Assembly (NCBI RefSeq): GCF_017313265.1
Contig: NZ_JAFLQZ010000001.1
Location: 186,001 to 250,000, forward strand
Length of the DNA stretch: 64,000 nucleotides
DNA from: Hymenobacter telluris
GTDB lineage: Bacteria > Bacteroidota > Bacteroidia > Cytophagales > Hymenobacteraceae
Direction of reading: 5' to 3'
Shown here: piece by piece, positions 15,311 to 24,520 of the stretch
Position numbering within the stretch: the stretch's first letter is position 1
Layout: every line of letters starts with the position of its first letter
Position numbers and translations under genes: made by a program
Notes under the pieces: generated by a model
Told to the model about the DNA's origin: nothing
Seen by the model: only the letters and a program-made list of their open reading frames with translations
Databases searched by the model: none

Positions 15311-15318
15311 TACTTTTG
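15311..15318 (+). promoter_or_regulatory. -7 box of the 15341 membrane protein gene
   Basis: TACTTTTG. Transcription would begin near 15325, after an in-frame start at 15293, which decides for the GTG at 15341 as start. Confidence 0.55.
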
Positions 15319-15340
15319 CAACAAATCTAATCATTTCACT

Positions 15341-17065
15341 GTGCCATCATCTAGGATTTCGAAAATTCCTTGGCGTACGCCTTTGTTGCTGGCAATCGTG
15401 GGTTTATTGCTGTTTCTACTGCCATACGTGGTTTTGCAGGAGCACAGTTACATTACTATTGATGACAATTTAGATGCTGAATTTTCGATTCCGTATCTGC
15501 TTGTCCAGCAAGGTATAGTGTTTGACTACCGGGCCGCTACCACGTTGCCGGCCATTATGAACGGGCTGCCGCGCAATGCCGCCCGCCCCGGCCTGAGCGT
15601 AACAATGCTGCTGTTTGAGGCGCTGCCGCCCTGGGGTGCCTACTTGGTGCAGCAGGCGCTGGTGCGGCTGTTGGGGCTGCTGGGCATGTACGCGCTACTG
15701 CGGCAGGCTGGGCTACGCCGGCCACAGCAGCAGGCGTTGGCGGCGGCACTGGCCTTATGCTGGGCCTTGTTGCCTATGTATTCCATGTACGGATTGTCGT
15801 TGCTGGGGCAGGCGGGTTTGTTGCTGGCCTTTCTGGCACTATGGCGCGGCGCGGTGCGGTGGTGGCACTGGGCTATCATTGTGGGCTTTCCGCTCTGGAG
15901 CACGTTTGTGTTTGTGGGGCCGTTTGTGCTGGTGGCATTGGGGTTGCTAATGCTCTGGGACTGGCGGACTGCTGGCCAACTGAACTGGCGCCTGGTGGCC
16001 GGACTGGGCTTGCTTTTGAGCATGTACGTAGTGGTAGAGTGGCCCCTGTTCTATTCCTTGCTGGTTGCCAAGCAGTTTGTGCCGCACCGGTTGGAGTTTG
16101 ACATGCGGCGCCTGACTCCAATGGGGCTGGTGGCTGGGCTTCGCAGCTCCGCGCAGTTCTTTTTGTTTGGGCAGTATCACGCCAGCCGTTTCCTGCGGCT
16201 GGCGGCGTTGCTGGCCATAGGGGCAGGGGTGGTGCTGGCTCCGGTGGGGCGCTGGCCGGTGCTGGTGCGGCGCCTAGGGGTTTTGTTGCTGGTATTGGCT
16301 GGCCTGGCTTTGTTCAGTGGGTTTTATCCGCAGTTGGTAGCGGCCGTGCAAACGCGCCTGCCCGCCGTCGGAGCCTTCAACTTCGGCCGATTTCACTACC
16401 TCACGCCGTTGCTGTGGTTTGCGGTGCTGGCCCTGGCCTTACGCGAGGTGCCAAGCCGGTGGCAAGTGGGGTTGGTGGGGCTACAGCTGCTGATTGGGCT
16501 GGGCATGAACCCGGAGTGGCTCAACAACCTGCGCGAGCTGGCGGGCCGCCCTAAATCCAACGAGCCGACGTACGCAGAATACCTTAGCCAGCCGCTGTTC
16601 CGGCAGGTGCAACAAGCGGTGCAGCGCCAAACCGGGCTGCAACCCGCTCAATACCGGGTGGTATGCCTGGGTTTTCCGCCGGCAGTGGCGCAGCTCAACA
16701 ACTTCTACACCCTGGATTCTTATCAGAACAACTACCCTTTGCCGTATAAGCACCGGTTTCGGCCGCTTATTGCCGGGGAGTTAGCTAAAAGCCCCACGTT
16801 GCAAACCTATTTCGATGCCTGGGGCAACCGGTGCTACGTGTTTTCCGCCGAGTTGGGCAAGGATTTCCGGGTAGGTGCGTTTCAACACCGCGTGGTGCAG
16901 GATTTCACGTTTGATACCCCTAACTTCCGCAAGTTGGGCGGGCGCTACGTGCTGTCGGCAGCCCGGCTGGCCCAACCGGGCCGTACTGGTTTGCGTTTGG
17001 CTGGCGTGTTTACGCAACCCGATGCGTACTGGCAGATTTACTTATATGAGGCGACGCAGCAGTGA
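15341..17065 (+). CDS. Multi-pass membrane protein (DUF6044-like)
   Basis: 574 residues from a GTG start placed after the promoter box at 15311. About ten to twelve hydrophobic segments fill residues 12-400; a soluble part of about 150 residues follows at the C-terminus. The loop YITIDDNLDAEF after the first segment and FNFGRFHYLTP near 355 fit DUF6044 (YkoS-like) membrane proteins, which look like GT-C type glycosyltransferases; activity is unproven. Its TGA stop lies in the first bases of a family A repeat. Confidence 0.7.
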   Translation: MPSSRISKIPWRTPLLLAIVGLLLFLLPYVVLQEHSYITIDDNLDAEFSIPYLLVQQGIVFDYRAATTLPAIMNGLPRNAARPGLSVTMLLFEALPPWGAYLVQQALVRLLGLLGMYALLRQAGLRRPQQQALAAALALCWALLPMYSMYGLSLLGQAGLLLAFLALWRGAVRWWHWAIIVGFPLWSTFVFVGPFVLVALGLLMLWDWRTAGQLNWRLVAGLGLLLSMYVVVEWPLFYSLLVAKQFVPHRLEFDMRRLTPMGLVAGLRSSAQFFLFGQYHASRFLRLAALLAIGAGVVLAPVGRWPVLVRRLGVLLLVLAGLALFSGFYPQLVAAVQTRLPAVGAFNFGRFHYLTPLLWFAVLALALREVPSRWQVGLVGLQLLIGLGMNPEWLNNLRELAGRPKSNEPTYAEYLSQPLFRQVQQAVQRQTGLQPAQYRVVCLGFPPAVAQLNNFYTLDSYQNNYPLPYKHRFRPLIAGELAKSPTLQTYFDAWGNRCYVFSAELGKDFRVGAFQHRVVQDFTFDTPNFRKLGGRYVLSAARLAQPGRTGLRLAGVFTQPDAYWQIYLYEATQQ

Positions 17066-17164
17066 AATTATGACATGAGGAAATGACGCGTTTTTTGCTC
17101 TAAGGTGTTGCAGCTAAGTGCTCTGGAACGTCAACTCGCCATTTCACCATTTCACCATCTCACT
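17060..17164. repeat. Inverted repeat, family A (copy 4, degenerate)
   Basis: Left arm CAGTGAAATTATGACATGAG, right arm with CGCCATTTCACCATTTCACC and ATCTCACT. Only partly complementary, so probably an older copy. The left arm supplies the stop codon of the gene before it. Confidence 0.65.
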
Positions 17165-17184
17165 TTTGCGCCGCCGGAAATGCC

Positions 17185-17192
17185 TAAATTTG
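17185..17192 (+). promoter_or_regulatory. -7 box of ftsK
   Basis: TAAATTTG fits TAnnTTTG. A TTTG at 17165-17168 could be the -33 box, though spacing is short. Start of transcription would be near 17199, 13 bases before the ATG. Confidence 0.55.
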
Positions 17193-17211
17193 GCTCTTTG
17201 GTGCGTTTAGA

Positions 17212-20181
17212 ATGGCTAAGAATACTTACAAGCAAGATCAACCCACGCCGGTAAGCCGGGGCAATGAGCCGCGGCCCCCGCGTGCTACGTCGGCCCGGCC
17301 TGCGCCGGCCGAAACAACTGCGCCCCGCGAAAACCGCCGGGCGTCCGAGGCCAAGGCCGCCCCGAAAGTACCGCGCCCATCCTTCAAGCTTCCGACGTTT
17401 GAGCTGGGCGGCATGTTCGCCTTTGTGCGCGACCGGCGCTTTCAGCTGTTCCTGGGCTTCTTCTTTTTACTCGGCTCCCTGTATCTGACCATTGCCTTCC
17501 TCTCGTTCCTGTTTACGGGCCACGCCGACCAAAGCGTGGTAGCTGGCCTGGACCGGACGCCGGTAAAAGAAGCCGGGCAGGAGTCGGGCAACTGGCTGGG
17601 GCTGGTGGGGGCAATGGTAGCACAAGTCTTTATCTATAAGGGATTTGGCGTAGCCGCATTTGCCTTGATTCCCATTGTTTTCTTCCTCGGCTACAAGATT
17701 GTGTTCCGGCGGGCAGGCGTATCAGTGAGCTACGTGCTGGCGCTGTGCGTGTTTATTATGGGCTGGCTGAGCGTGCTGCTGGGCTACGTGGTACACTCCA
17801 TGCAGGCTCCCGACGCCGACCCCGCGCTGAGTCACCGCCTCGACTTTCTGAGCGGCGGCATTGGCTACGAAGCAGCCCTCTGGCTCGATAGCCTCATTGG
17901 TTGGGGCACCGTACTGCTGCTGGCATTCCTGCTGATTTCCTTCGTGGTGTTCTTCTTCAACGTGACAACTCTCAACCTGCCCCGTTTCGGGACCGAGCAA
18001 GAGGAATCCAACGAAGCAGCTCCGGTTCCGCACAATCAGTTCAGCCAGCCTAGCCCCCGTGGCAATTATGCAACTCCCGCTACCCTGGAAGAAGAGGAAA
18101 AGGATTTTGGTATGACGGTTCGCTCACTGCGGCCAACTCCTGCTGCTGCACCACCAGTTACCGCCCAAGCCTTTGAGGACGACGACGATTCTGATGACAC
18201 TGATGTGCCGGTAGTTATGTCGGGTTCGGTGGCTTCGCCGGCTGCGAGTGTGGCGCCAGTTGCTGGTGCTGGGCTTTTAGCGGGGGCGGGTGCAGCAGTG
18301 GCCGGAGCGGCGCTGCCGCTTACTGTTGCTCCGGCCGCAGCGGCTATTAGTGCCGCTGGTGCGGCAGCTACGGTAGCTGCGGCCGGGGCCACGGCGGCGT
18401 CCAAAGGCCCTAGTTTCTCTATCGAATCGGCCATGGACCCGGAGCCGGTAGCCGTGTTGCCAACGCGCGTGCCGACGCCACTTTCTTTGGCCGACCTGGC
18501 CGACGCTGATGCGCCGCTGCCGGCATCTACCAGCCAACAACCATCAGCAACCAACCAACAACCAACCTTACAAATCACCAAGCCCAACGAGTTGGACCCC
18601 GCCGCTGGTGCCGATATGGCCGTTATTGCCGACGAAGACGAGGATGCCGACGCCATGCCCGCCGTCAACTACGACCCCACGCTGGACCTCTCGCGCTACC
18701 AGTACCCCACGCTGGAGTTGCTCAACGACTACGGCCAGGCTAAAGCCCAGGTAACCAAGGAAGAGCTGGAAGCCAACAAAGACCGGATTGTGGAAACGCT
18801 GGGCCATTACGGCATCAACATTGCCAGCATCAAAGCCACCATCGGCCCCACCGTTACGCTCTACGAAATCGTGCCCGACGCCGGGGTGCGCATCTCGAAA
18901 ATCAAGAGTCTGGAAGATGATATTGCCTTGAGCCTCGCGGCGTTAGGTATTCGAATCATTGCCCCAATTCCGGGCAAAGGCACGATTGGTATCGAGGTGC
19001 CGAATACCAAAAAGGAAATGGTAAGCATTCGGTCGGTGTTCAGCACCGAGAAGTTTGCCCACACCGAAATGGACCTGCCGATTGCCTTCGGCCGCACCAT
19101 CACCAACGAGGTGTTTGTGGTGGATTTGGCCAAGATGCCCCACTTGCTGATGGCAGGGGCCACTGGCCAGGGTAAGTCGGTGGGTTTGAACGTGATACTG
19201 GCTTCGTTGTTGTATAAGCGCCACCCAGCCCAGCTGAAGTTTGTACTGGTCGACCCGAAGAAAGTGGAACTCAGTATCTTCAACAAGATTGAGCGCCACT
19301 TCCTGGCCAAGCTACCCGACACCGAGGAGGCCATCATTACCGATACCAAGAAGGTGGTGAACACGCTCAACTCGTTGTGCATGGAAATGGACCGGCGCTA
19401 CGATTTGCTGAAAGATGCTGGCTGCCGTAACCTCAAGGAATACAACCGCAAATTCATCGAGCGGCGCCTCAACCCCAAGAAGGGCCACCGTTACCTACCC
19501 TTTATCGTGCTGGTAATCGACGAGTTAGCCGACTTGATGATGACGGCGGGCAAGGAAGTGGAAACCCCGATTGCGCGCCTTGCCCAGCTGGCCCGCGCCA
19601 TCGGTATTCACTTGATTGTGGCCACCCAGCGCCCCTCCGTGAACGTTATTACCGGCATCATCAAGGCTAACTTCCCGTGCCGGATTTCCTTTAAAGTGAC
19701 GTCCAAAATTGACTCGCGCACCATTCTCGATGCCGGCGGCGCCGACCAGCTCGTGGGGCAGGGCGACATGCTGATTTCGCAGGGCTCCGATATCATCCGG
19801 GTGCAGTGCGCATTCATCGATACGCCCGAAGTGGACCGGCTCTGCGACTTTGTGGGCGAGCAGCAAGGTTACCCCGACGCCTACATGCTGCCCGAAGTGG
19901 TGGGCGAATCGGGCGGTGGCAACGGCGACCTGGAGGACATGGACCCCGCCCAGCGCGACTCAATGTTCGAGGAAGCGGCCCGCGTTATTGTCACGCACCA
20001 GCAGGGCAGCACCTCCCTGTTGCAGCGCCGCCTCAAGCTGGGCTACAACCGCGCCGGCCGCCTCATCGACCAGCTGGAGCACGCGGGGGTGGTAGGGCCG
20101 TTCGAGGGTAGCAAGGCCCGCGAGGTTTTAATTCCCGATGAATACAGTTTGGAACAGTTGTTGAATACCCTGCCTAAATAG
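17212..20181 (+). CDS. ftsK: DNA translocase FtsK/SpoIIIE
   Basis: 989 residues. Moves chromosomal DNA through the division septum and activates Xer recombination at dif. Basic N-terminal tail, then four membrane segments (about 77-101, 130-160, 165-200, 222-248), a long Ala/Pro-rich linker (about 265-470), and the RecA-like motor: Walker A GATGQGKS near 649, Walker B FIVLVIDELAD near 765. The C-terminal winged helix (GSTSLLQRRLKLGYNRAGRL) is the gamma domain that reads DNA polarity sites. The linker holds a reiterated CCAACAACC segment (18530-18567). Confidence 0.95.
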   Translation: MAKNTYKQDQPTPVSRGNEPRPPRATSARPAPAETTAPRENRRASEAKAAPKVPRPSFKLPTFELGGMFAFVRDRRFQLFLGFFFLLGSLYLTIAFLSFLFTGHADQSVVAGLDRTPVKEAGQESGNWLGLVGAMVAQVFIYKGFGVAAFALIPIVFFLGYKIVFRRAGVSVSYVLALCVFIMGWLSVLLGYVVHSMQAPDADPALSHRLDFLSGGIGYEAALWLDSLIGWGTVLLLAFLLISFVVFFFNVTTLNLPRFGTEQEESNEAAPVPHNQFSQPSPRGNYATPATLEEEEKDFGMTVRSLRPTPAAAPPVTAQAFEDDDDSDDTDVPVVMSGSVASPAASVAPVAGAGLLAGAGAAVAGAALPLTVAPAAAAISAAGAAATVAAAGATAASKGPSFSIESAMDPEPVAVLPTRVPTPLSLADLADADAPLPASTSQQPSATNQQPTLQITKPNELDPAAGADMAVIADEDEDADAMPAVNYDPTLDLSRYQYPTLELLNDYGQAKAQVTKEELEANKDRIVETLGHYGINIASIKATIGPTVTLYEIVPDAGVRISKIKSLEDDIALSLAALGIRIIAPIPGKGTIGIEVPNTKKEMVSIRSVFSTEKFAHTEMDLPIAFGRTITNEVFVVDLAKMPHLLMAGATGQGKSVGLNVILASLLYKRHPAQLKFVLVDPKKVELSIFNKIERHFLAKLPDTEEAIITDTKKVVNTLNSLCMEMDRRYDLLKDAGCRNLKEYNRKFIERRLNPKKGHRYLPFIVLVIDELADLMMTAGKEVETPIARLAQLARAIGIHLIVATQRPSVNVITGIIKANFPCRISFKVTSKIDSRTILDAGGADQLVGQGDMLISQGSDIIRVQCAFIDTPEVDRLCDFVGEQQGYPDAYMLPEVVGESGGGNGDLEDMDPAQRDSMFEEAARVIVTHQQGSTSLLQRRLKLGYNRAGRLIDQLEHAGVVGPFEGSKAREVLIPDEYSLEQLLNTLPK
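18530..18567 (+). repeat. Reiterated CCAACAACC word in the ftsK linker
   Basis: The sequence CCAGCCAACAACCATCAGCA continuing ACCAACCAACAACCAACC encodes QQPSATNQQPT. The same word and reading frame appear in valS (31841-31924) and in the E2 gene (46027-46065), each giving a peptide with NQQPT. No matching inverted arm is seen here. Confidence 0.55.
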
Positions 20182-20305
20182 TACGTCAAACACGATTTCA
20201 AACAGAAAGAGCATCATTTTAAACTTCTTTTTGTTGAATCTTAAACAAAGCTCGTCTTCGTACGTCTCAGTACTCACTTCTACTGCTACTGCACACCTTT
20301 TCGTA

Positions 20306-20950
20306 ATGAAAAAAATACTCGCCCTGCTGACTTTATCCGTATCGTTGCTAAGCACTGCTTCGGCGCAGCAGGACCCCAAAGCCGGCAAGATTCTCGACCA
20401 GATGAGTGCCAAGTACCAGGCCATGAAAGCTTTCAAAGCCTCGTTCACGCAAACTCTGGAAAACGACGCTGCCAAAGTGAAGGAAAACCTGAGCGGCGAC
20501 ATCACCGTGAGCGGCCAGAAGTTTCGGCTGAAAATGAGCGGCCAGGAAGTTATCAATGATGGTAAAACCGTGTGGGCCTACGCCAAATCGGAAAACGAAG
20601 TAACCGTTTCCGACAACGAGCCCGACGAGCAGGAAATATCCCCCTCGCAGATTTATACCCTCTACAAAAAGGGGTACAAGTACACCTACGTGCAGGAAGC
20701 CAAGGAAAATGGGGAACTGGTTGACGTTATTGAATTGTCGCCGGAAGACCGCACCAACCAGATTTTCAAAGTGCGCATGAAAGTGAGCAAGGCCGATAAG
20801 TCGGTGAAAAGCTGGCAGATGTTCAAGAAGAACGGCAACCGCTACACCGTCAAAATCAACAAGTTCACCCCGAACGTACCCGTGGATGCCACCACGTTCA
20901 ACTTCGATAAAACCAAATACAAAGGCGTCCGGGTTATCGACCTACGCTAA
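20306..20950 (+). CDS. LolA-like outer-membrane lipoprotein carrier
   Basis: 214 residues. Signal peptide KKILALLTLSVSLLSTASAQ. The mature part follows the LolA/LolB-type half barrel: YQAMKAFKASFTQTLEND, GDITVSGQKFRLKM, TVWAYAKSENEVTVSD and the C-terminal DATTFNFDKTKYKGVRVIDLR (in parts). It would ferry lipoproteins across the periplasm; a more distant carrier role cannot be excluded. ATG at 20306 is preferred to an upstream start since it begins the signal peptide. Confidence 0.85.
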   Translation: MKKILALLTLSVSLLSTASAQQDPKAGKILDQMSAKYQAMKAFKASFTQTLENDAAKVKENLSGDITVSGQKFRLKMSGQEVINDGKTVWAYAKSENEVTVSDNEPDEQEISPSQIYTLYKKGYKYTYVQEAKENGELVDVIELSPEDRTNQIFKVRMKVSKADKSVKSWQMFKKNGNRYTVKINKFTPNVPVDATTFNFDKTKYKGVRVIDLR

Positions 20951-20972
20951 CTAATTCCATCTGCCGATTTGT

Positions 20973-21013
20973 CCGGCCCGCTTCTGCTTTGTGCGGAGGC
21001 GGGCCGGTTTTTT
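20973..21013 (+). terminator. Rho-independent terminator after the LolA-like gene
   Basis: CCGGCCCGC pairs with GCGGGCCGG across an 17-base loop and is followed by T6. Confidence 0.85.
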
Positions 21014-21097
21014 ATCTGGTAGGAAATAGTTGCATCATTCAAATTGTCTACTGAGTGAACGAAAGCAATAGAGTATATTTCCTATTCATATGCCGTT

Positions 21098-22396
21098 ATG
21101 CAAGAAGATTTCCTCCATTATATCTGGCAGCACCAATACTTCGACCGGACTGACTTACGCACCACTGACGGGCAGCTGATAACGGTGCTTAAACCCGGCT
21201 ACCGCAACGCCGATGCCGGCCCCGACTTCCTGACGGCTCGTTTGCAGCTTGACGACGTGGAATGGAACGGGGCCGTGGAAATCCATCTGAAAGCTTCCGA
21301 CTGGCACCGCCACCACCACCAAACCGACCCTAAATACGACCAGGTGGTGTTGCACGTGGTGTATGAAGCCGACCAGCCGGTGCAGCGCCTGGATGGTAGT
21401 GTCGTGCCTGCCTTGCCATTGGCGGCTCGTATTGCGCCGCATCTGCTTCAGGCATATCACCGGTTGTTGGAGCAGCCTACTTCGTTGTTGCCCTGTGCCT
21501 CGCACTTGCCGGAAGTGCCCGAAATTACCCGCACCAGTATGGTGGAGCGGGCCTTATTGGAACGGGTAGAACTGAAAGCCGCCACAGTATCCGCCTTGCA
21601 CCAGCGCCTCGGCGACGATTGGGAAGCCACGGCCTACCACACGCTGGCAGCGGGGTTTGGCTTCCAGAAAAACAGCGAGCCATTGGCCCGGCTAGCCAAA
21701 GCCCTGCCGCTTTCGGTGCTCCGGCGCCACCGCCACGATGCACTTCAGCTGGAAGCGTTGGTATTTGGGCAGGCCGGTTTCCTGGCAGAAAACGAAGCCA
21801 CCATCACCGACGAATACGTGACGAAGCTGCGCCAGGAGTTCGAGTTTCTGCGCCACAAGTACAGCCTCCACGGTACCGGGCTGGCCGTGCACGAGTGGAA
21901 TTTCTTGCGGCTCCGGCCTGCCAATTTTCCGTCGGTGCGGCTGGCGCAGCTGGCGGCTGTGCTACACGCCCGCCCGGCATTGTTCGATGCCCTGCTCACC
22001 GCCACCGATTTGCCTGCGCTGCTACGGTTTTTTCAGGTGCCTACCTCTGCATACTGGCGAAACCATTACCGGCCGGGCGTGGCCGGTAAGGTGCCGGCGC
22101 TGGGTAAGAGCAGTATCTATCTGTTGATTACCAACGTGGTAGTGCCGCTGCGTGTTGCCTATGCCCATCACACCGGCCAACAAGAGCAGGTGGAAAGTGC
22201 CGTGGCGCTGCTAAACCTGCTGCCTCCCGAGCACAACCACCTCACCGACGACTATGCCGCACTAGGGTTTCAGCACCGCAACTCCGCCGATTCGCAGGGG
22301 TTGCTGGCGCTACACCGAGCATATTGTGAGCCGCGCCGTTGCCTGCACTGCGCCGTGGGTAGCCGGATTCTACAACGTAACTCAGTCAATCAGTGA
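21098..22396 (+). CDS. DUF2851 family protein
   Basis: 432 residues, cytosolic. The N-terminus MQEDFLHYIWQHQYFD and the block NADAGPDFLTARL...VEWNGAVEIHLKASDWHRH (in parts) are the family hallmarks; the D...E.H.K arrangement recalls a nuclease-like fold, but function is unknown. The stop codon overlaps the GTG start of the next gene, so the two are translationally coupled. A C-terminal Cys pair (RRCLHCAVG) may bind metal. Confidence 0.85.
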   Translation: MQEDFLHYIWQHQYFDRTDLRTTDGQLITVLKPGYRNADAGPDFLTARLQLDDVEWNGAVEIHLKASDWHRHHHQTDPKYDQVVLHVVYEADQPVQRLDGSVVPALPLAARIAPHLLQAYHRLLEQPTSLLPCASHLPEVPEITRTSMVERALLERVELKAATVSALHQRLGDDWEATAYHTLAAGFGFQKNSEPLARLAKALPLSVLRRHRHDALQLEALVFGQAGFLAENEATITDEYVTKLRQEFEFLRHKYSLHGTGLAVHEWNFLRLRPANFPSVRLAQLAAVLHARPALFDALLTATDLPALLRFFQVPTSAYWRNHYRPGVAGKVPALGKSSIYLLITNVVVPLRVAYAHHTGQQEQVESAVALLNLLPPEHNHLTDDYAALGFQHRNSADSQGLLALHRAYCEPRRCLHCAVGSRILQRNSVNQ

Positions 22397-23655
22397 AGTT
22401 AGCTCTGGCCATTCTACTCAATGCCGCGCTGGCGGTTTTGTTTTGGCGCTGGCTGATGGCGCAGCTGCGCGTGCCCCGGCTGGGCCGCTGGGTGCTGCCC
22501 ACATTGTTGTTTAAACTTCTGGCCTGGGCGGCGGCCTGTTGGAAACCCAGCTCGGATGCCTTTCATATGCAGCAGTTTTCCTCTACCATGACGCGCCAAC
22601 TCTGGGAGCGGCCGGGCGCTTGGTTGCAGGCCATGTTGGGCAACGAGTTTCATTACAGCAAGAAGCTCTACCTCGTCTACCACGGTTATTCCAATACGTT
22701 TTTCACGGCCAAAATTCTGTCGGTGCTTAACCTGGCCAGCTACAGCAGCAACTGGGGAAACGGCCTGTACCTGTCGTTGTTTTGCTTTGTGGCGTGCTGG
22801 GTGCTGGTCCGGACCGTGGCGCAGGTATTTCCGCAAACTCCGGCCGGTGCTGCGCTGATTGGGTTTATGGCCTGGCCAATGGTGGTGTACTGGACGGCAG
22901 GCATTACCAAGGAAAGCCTGGTTTTGGGTAGTGCGGCCGGCTTGGTGGCTATAGTAGTGCGGTGGCTCTACGGAAATAAAGCCGTATCAATAATCAGTGT
23001 TATCGGGTTTGTGCTACTAGCCGTTTTGCAATTTAAGATGCGCTACTTCTTCGCGGCGCTACTGTTTGCCGCATTGGGTGGAGTGGTGCTGATGCGGCTG
23101 CTGGAGCTACTGGGCGTTACGCGGCGCTGGCTGCTGATTACGGCTTTTGTGGCTGCCATTGGCGTGGGCACTTGGGTAGGCAGTGAAGTAACCCTGGTAT
23201 TTCGCACGAACCGCATTACGCTACAGCTGCTCCGTAACTACAACCAACTAAGCCGCGAGTCGGAGGGCAAGCCGCGCATTGTATTTGTCGAGTTCCGGCC
23301 GACTGCGGAAAGCGCTTTGCGTAACGCTCCGCAGGCGGCCTGGGAAGCTATAAGCCGCCCGTGGTTCTGGGAAGGCGGAGCATTGTATAAGGTAGCGGGC
23401 CTCGAAAATCTGGTGCTGCTGGCGGTACTGGCCGTGGCAGTAGTGGCTACGCTACGCGGCCAGCCGGGCCGGTTGCCATTTGCGCTGGTAATGGCCCTAC
23501 TATTTTACTGTTTGGCGCTGGCCGTGCTGCTGGGATTGAGTACGCCCAACCTGGGCACTCTCAACCGATACCGGGCGGCGCTACTGCCGTTTGTGCTGTG
23601 GCTGGCCCTGCAAAACGATTATGCGGCGCGGGTGCTTCGGCGGTTTGGGCTGTAA
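22393..23655 (+). CDS. Multi-pass membrane protein of unknown function
   Basis: 420 residues, about nine to eleven membrane segments. GTG start overlapping the DUF2851 stop by four bases (GTGA). Between membrane parts lie conserved-looking loops: SSDAFHMQQFSSTMTRQLWE, HYSKKLYLVYHGYSNTFF and YWTAGITKESLVLGS, the last two of which resemble polyprenyl-phosphate-dependent glycosyltransferases or polysaccharide polymerases of Bacteroidota. Assignment to such a role is inference. Confidence 0.75.
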   Translation: MKLALAILLNAALAVLFWRWLMAQLRVPRLGRWVLPTLLFKLLAWAAACWKPSSDAFHMQQFSSTMTRQLWERPGAWLQAMLGNEFHYSKKLYLVYHGYSNTFFTAKILSVLNLASYSSNWGNGLYLSLFCFVACWVLVRTVAQVFPQTPAGAALIGFMAWPMVVYWTAGITKESLVLGSAAGLVAIVVRWLYGNKAVSIISVIGFVLLAVLQFKMRYFFAALLFAALGGVVLMRLLELLGVTRRWLLITAFVAAIGVGTWVGSEVTLVFRTNRITLQLLRNYNQLSRESEGKPRIVFVEFRPTAESALRNAPQAAWEAISRPWFWEGGALYKVAGLENLVLLAVLAVAVVATLRGQPGRLPFALVMALLFYCLALAVLLGLSTPNLGTLNRYRAALLPFVLWLALQNDYAARVLRRFGL

Positions 23656-23658
23656 TTC

Positions 23659-23718
23659 GTTTTTGGTTTTTCGCCCAGATGATCTTTCACTCAACTCGAA
23701 AAACCAACCCCAAAAAAC
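23659..23718. repeat. Short inverted repeat (word GGTTTTT)
   Basis: GTTTTTGGTTTTTCG at 23659-23673 pairs with CGAAAAACCAACCCCAAAAAAC at 23697-23718. It follows the membrane protein stop and lies just before the promoter of the acetyltransferase gene; it may act as a terminator. Confidence 0.6.
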
Positions 23719-23734
23719 CAACAACAACGTGGCG

Positions 23735-23742
23735 TATCTTTG
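23735..23742 (+). promoter_or_regulatory. -7 box of the acetyltransferase gene
   Basis: TATCTTTG matches TAnnTTTG; start of transcription near 23749, 37 bases before the ATG at 23786. This rejects the longer frame beginning at 23591. Confidence 0.6.
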
Positions 23743-23785
23743 CGGTTTAACTCGCGCTGTATCGCACAGCCTCTCTTCGCTACGC

Positions 23786-24418
23786 ATGGAAAACCCCGTT
23801 ATAATTCTTGGTGCTCAAACTGTGGGCATTACGGCCCTTGATGCCTTCCTTTCCAACGAGGTAGTGGTGTACTGCCTCCTCGATGACGATACCAAGCTGC
23901 AAAATACCGAGCTGTTCGACGTGCCCGTGATGGGCAATACCGACGACAAGGAACTGCTCAAACTACTAGGCAAAAAGTGCGAAGTATTCGTGGCCACCGA
24001 AGACACCGCCAGCCGCCGCAGCCTCACGGCCATGCTTCACGACGAGTACGAAGTAGCTCCCGTCAATGCCATTCACCAGCGGGCCAGCGTGTCGCCGCAC
24101 GCGTGGCTAGGACACGGCAACTTGGTAAGTGCCAACGCTGTTGTGGCTGGTGCCGCCAAAATAGGCAATGGCTGCTTGATTGGGGCCAACGCCGTAGTAG
24201 ACGCCAAAGTGGAAATGGGCGACTATTCGCAGCTCAGTGCCGGAGCCATTCTCAATGCCGGCGTGGTAGTCGGCGAGCAGGTGTTCATTGGAGCTGGCGC
24301 GGTAGTGGTAGCCGGCGTGAAAATCGGCAACAAAGCCCGCATTGGCGCCGGCTCGGTGGTAGTGGCCGATGTGCCCGCCAACCAAACCGTGTTCGGCAAC
24401 CCCGCCGTTAAAGTTTAG
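23786..24418 (+). CDS. PglD-like sugar O/N-acyltransferase
   Basis: 210 residues. Residues 1-90 form the PglD-type N-terminal Rossmann-like domain (NPVIILGAQTVGITALDAF, VVYCLLDDDTK). From about 95 on, hexapeptide repeats of a left-handed beta helix are clear (AWLGHGNLVSANAVVAGAAK, IGNGCLIGANAVVDAKVEMG, VFIGAGAVVVAGVKIGN). Such trimeric enzymes transfer acetyl groups to UDP-sugars in glycan synthesis. A nearby amidotransferase at 28781 may belong to a similar pathway, but this is only suggestive. Confidence 0.85.
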   Translation: MENPVIILGAQTVGITALDAFLSNEVVVYCLLDDDTKLQNTELFDVPVMGNTDDKELLKLLGKKCEVFVATEDTASRRSLTAMLHDEYEVAPVNAIHQRASVSPHAWLGHGNLVSANAVVAGAAKIGNGCLIGANAVVDAKVEMGDYSQLSAGAILNAGVVVGEQVFIGAGAVVVAGVKIGNKARIGAGSVVVADVPANQTVFGNPAVKV

Positions 24419-24422
24419 TTGA

Positions 24423-24510
24423 ATTATGAGTTGAGAGTTATGAGTTATGAGTTATAAGGGTGGTTGCCAAATAGTAATCAACTCATAACTCATAACTTAT
24501 AACTCATAAT
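24423..24510. repeat. Inverted repeat, family D (word GAGTTATGAGTTAT)
   Basis: GAGTTATGAGTTATGAGTTA on the left and AACTCATAACTCATAACTTA on the right, with a loop of about 18 bases. Fills the gap between the acetyltransferase stop and the trhO start. Confidence 0.85.
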
Positions 24511-24520
24511 TTTCTAAAAT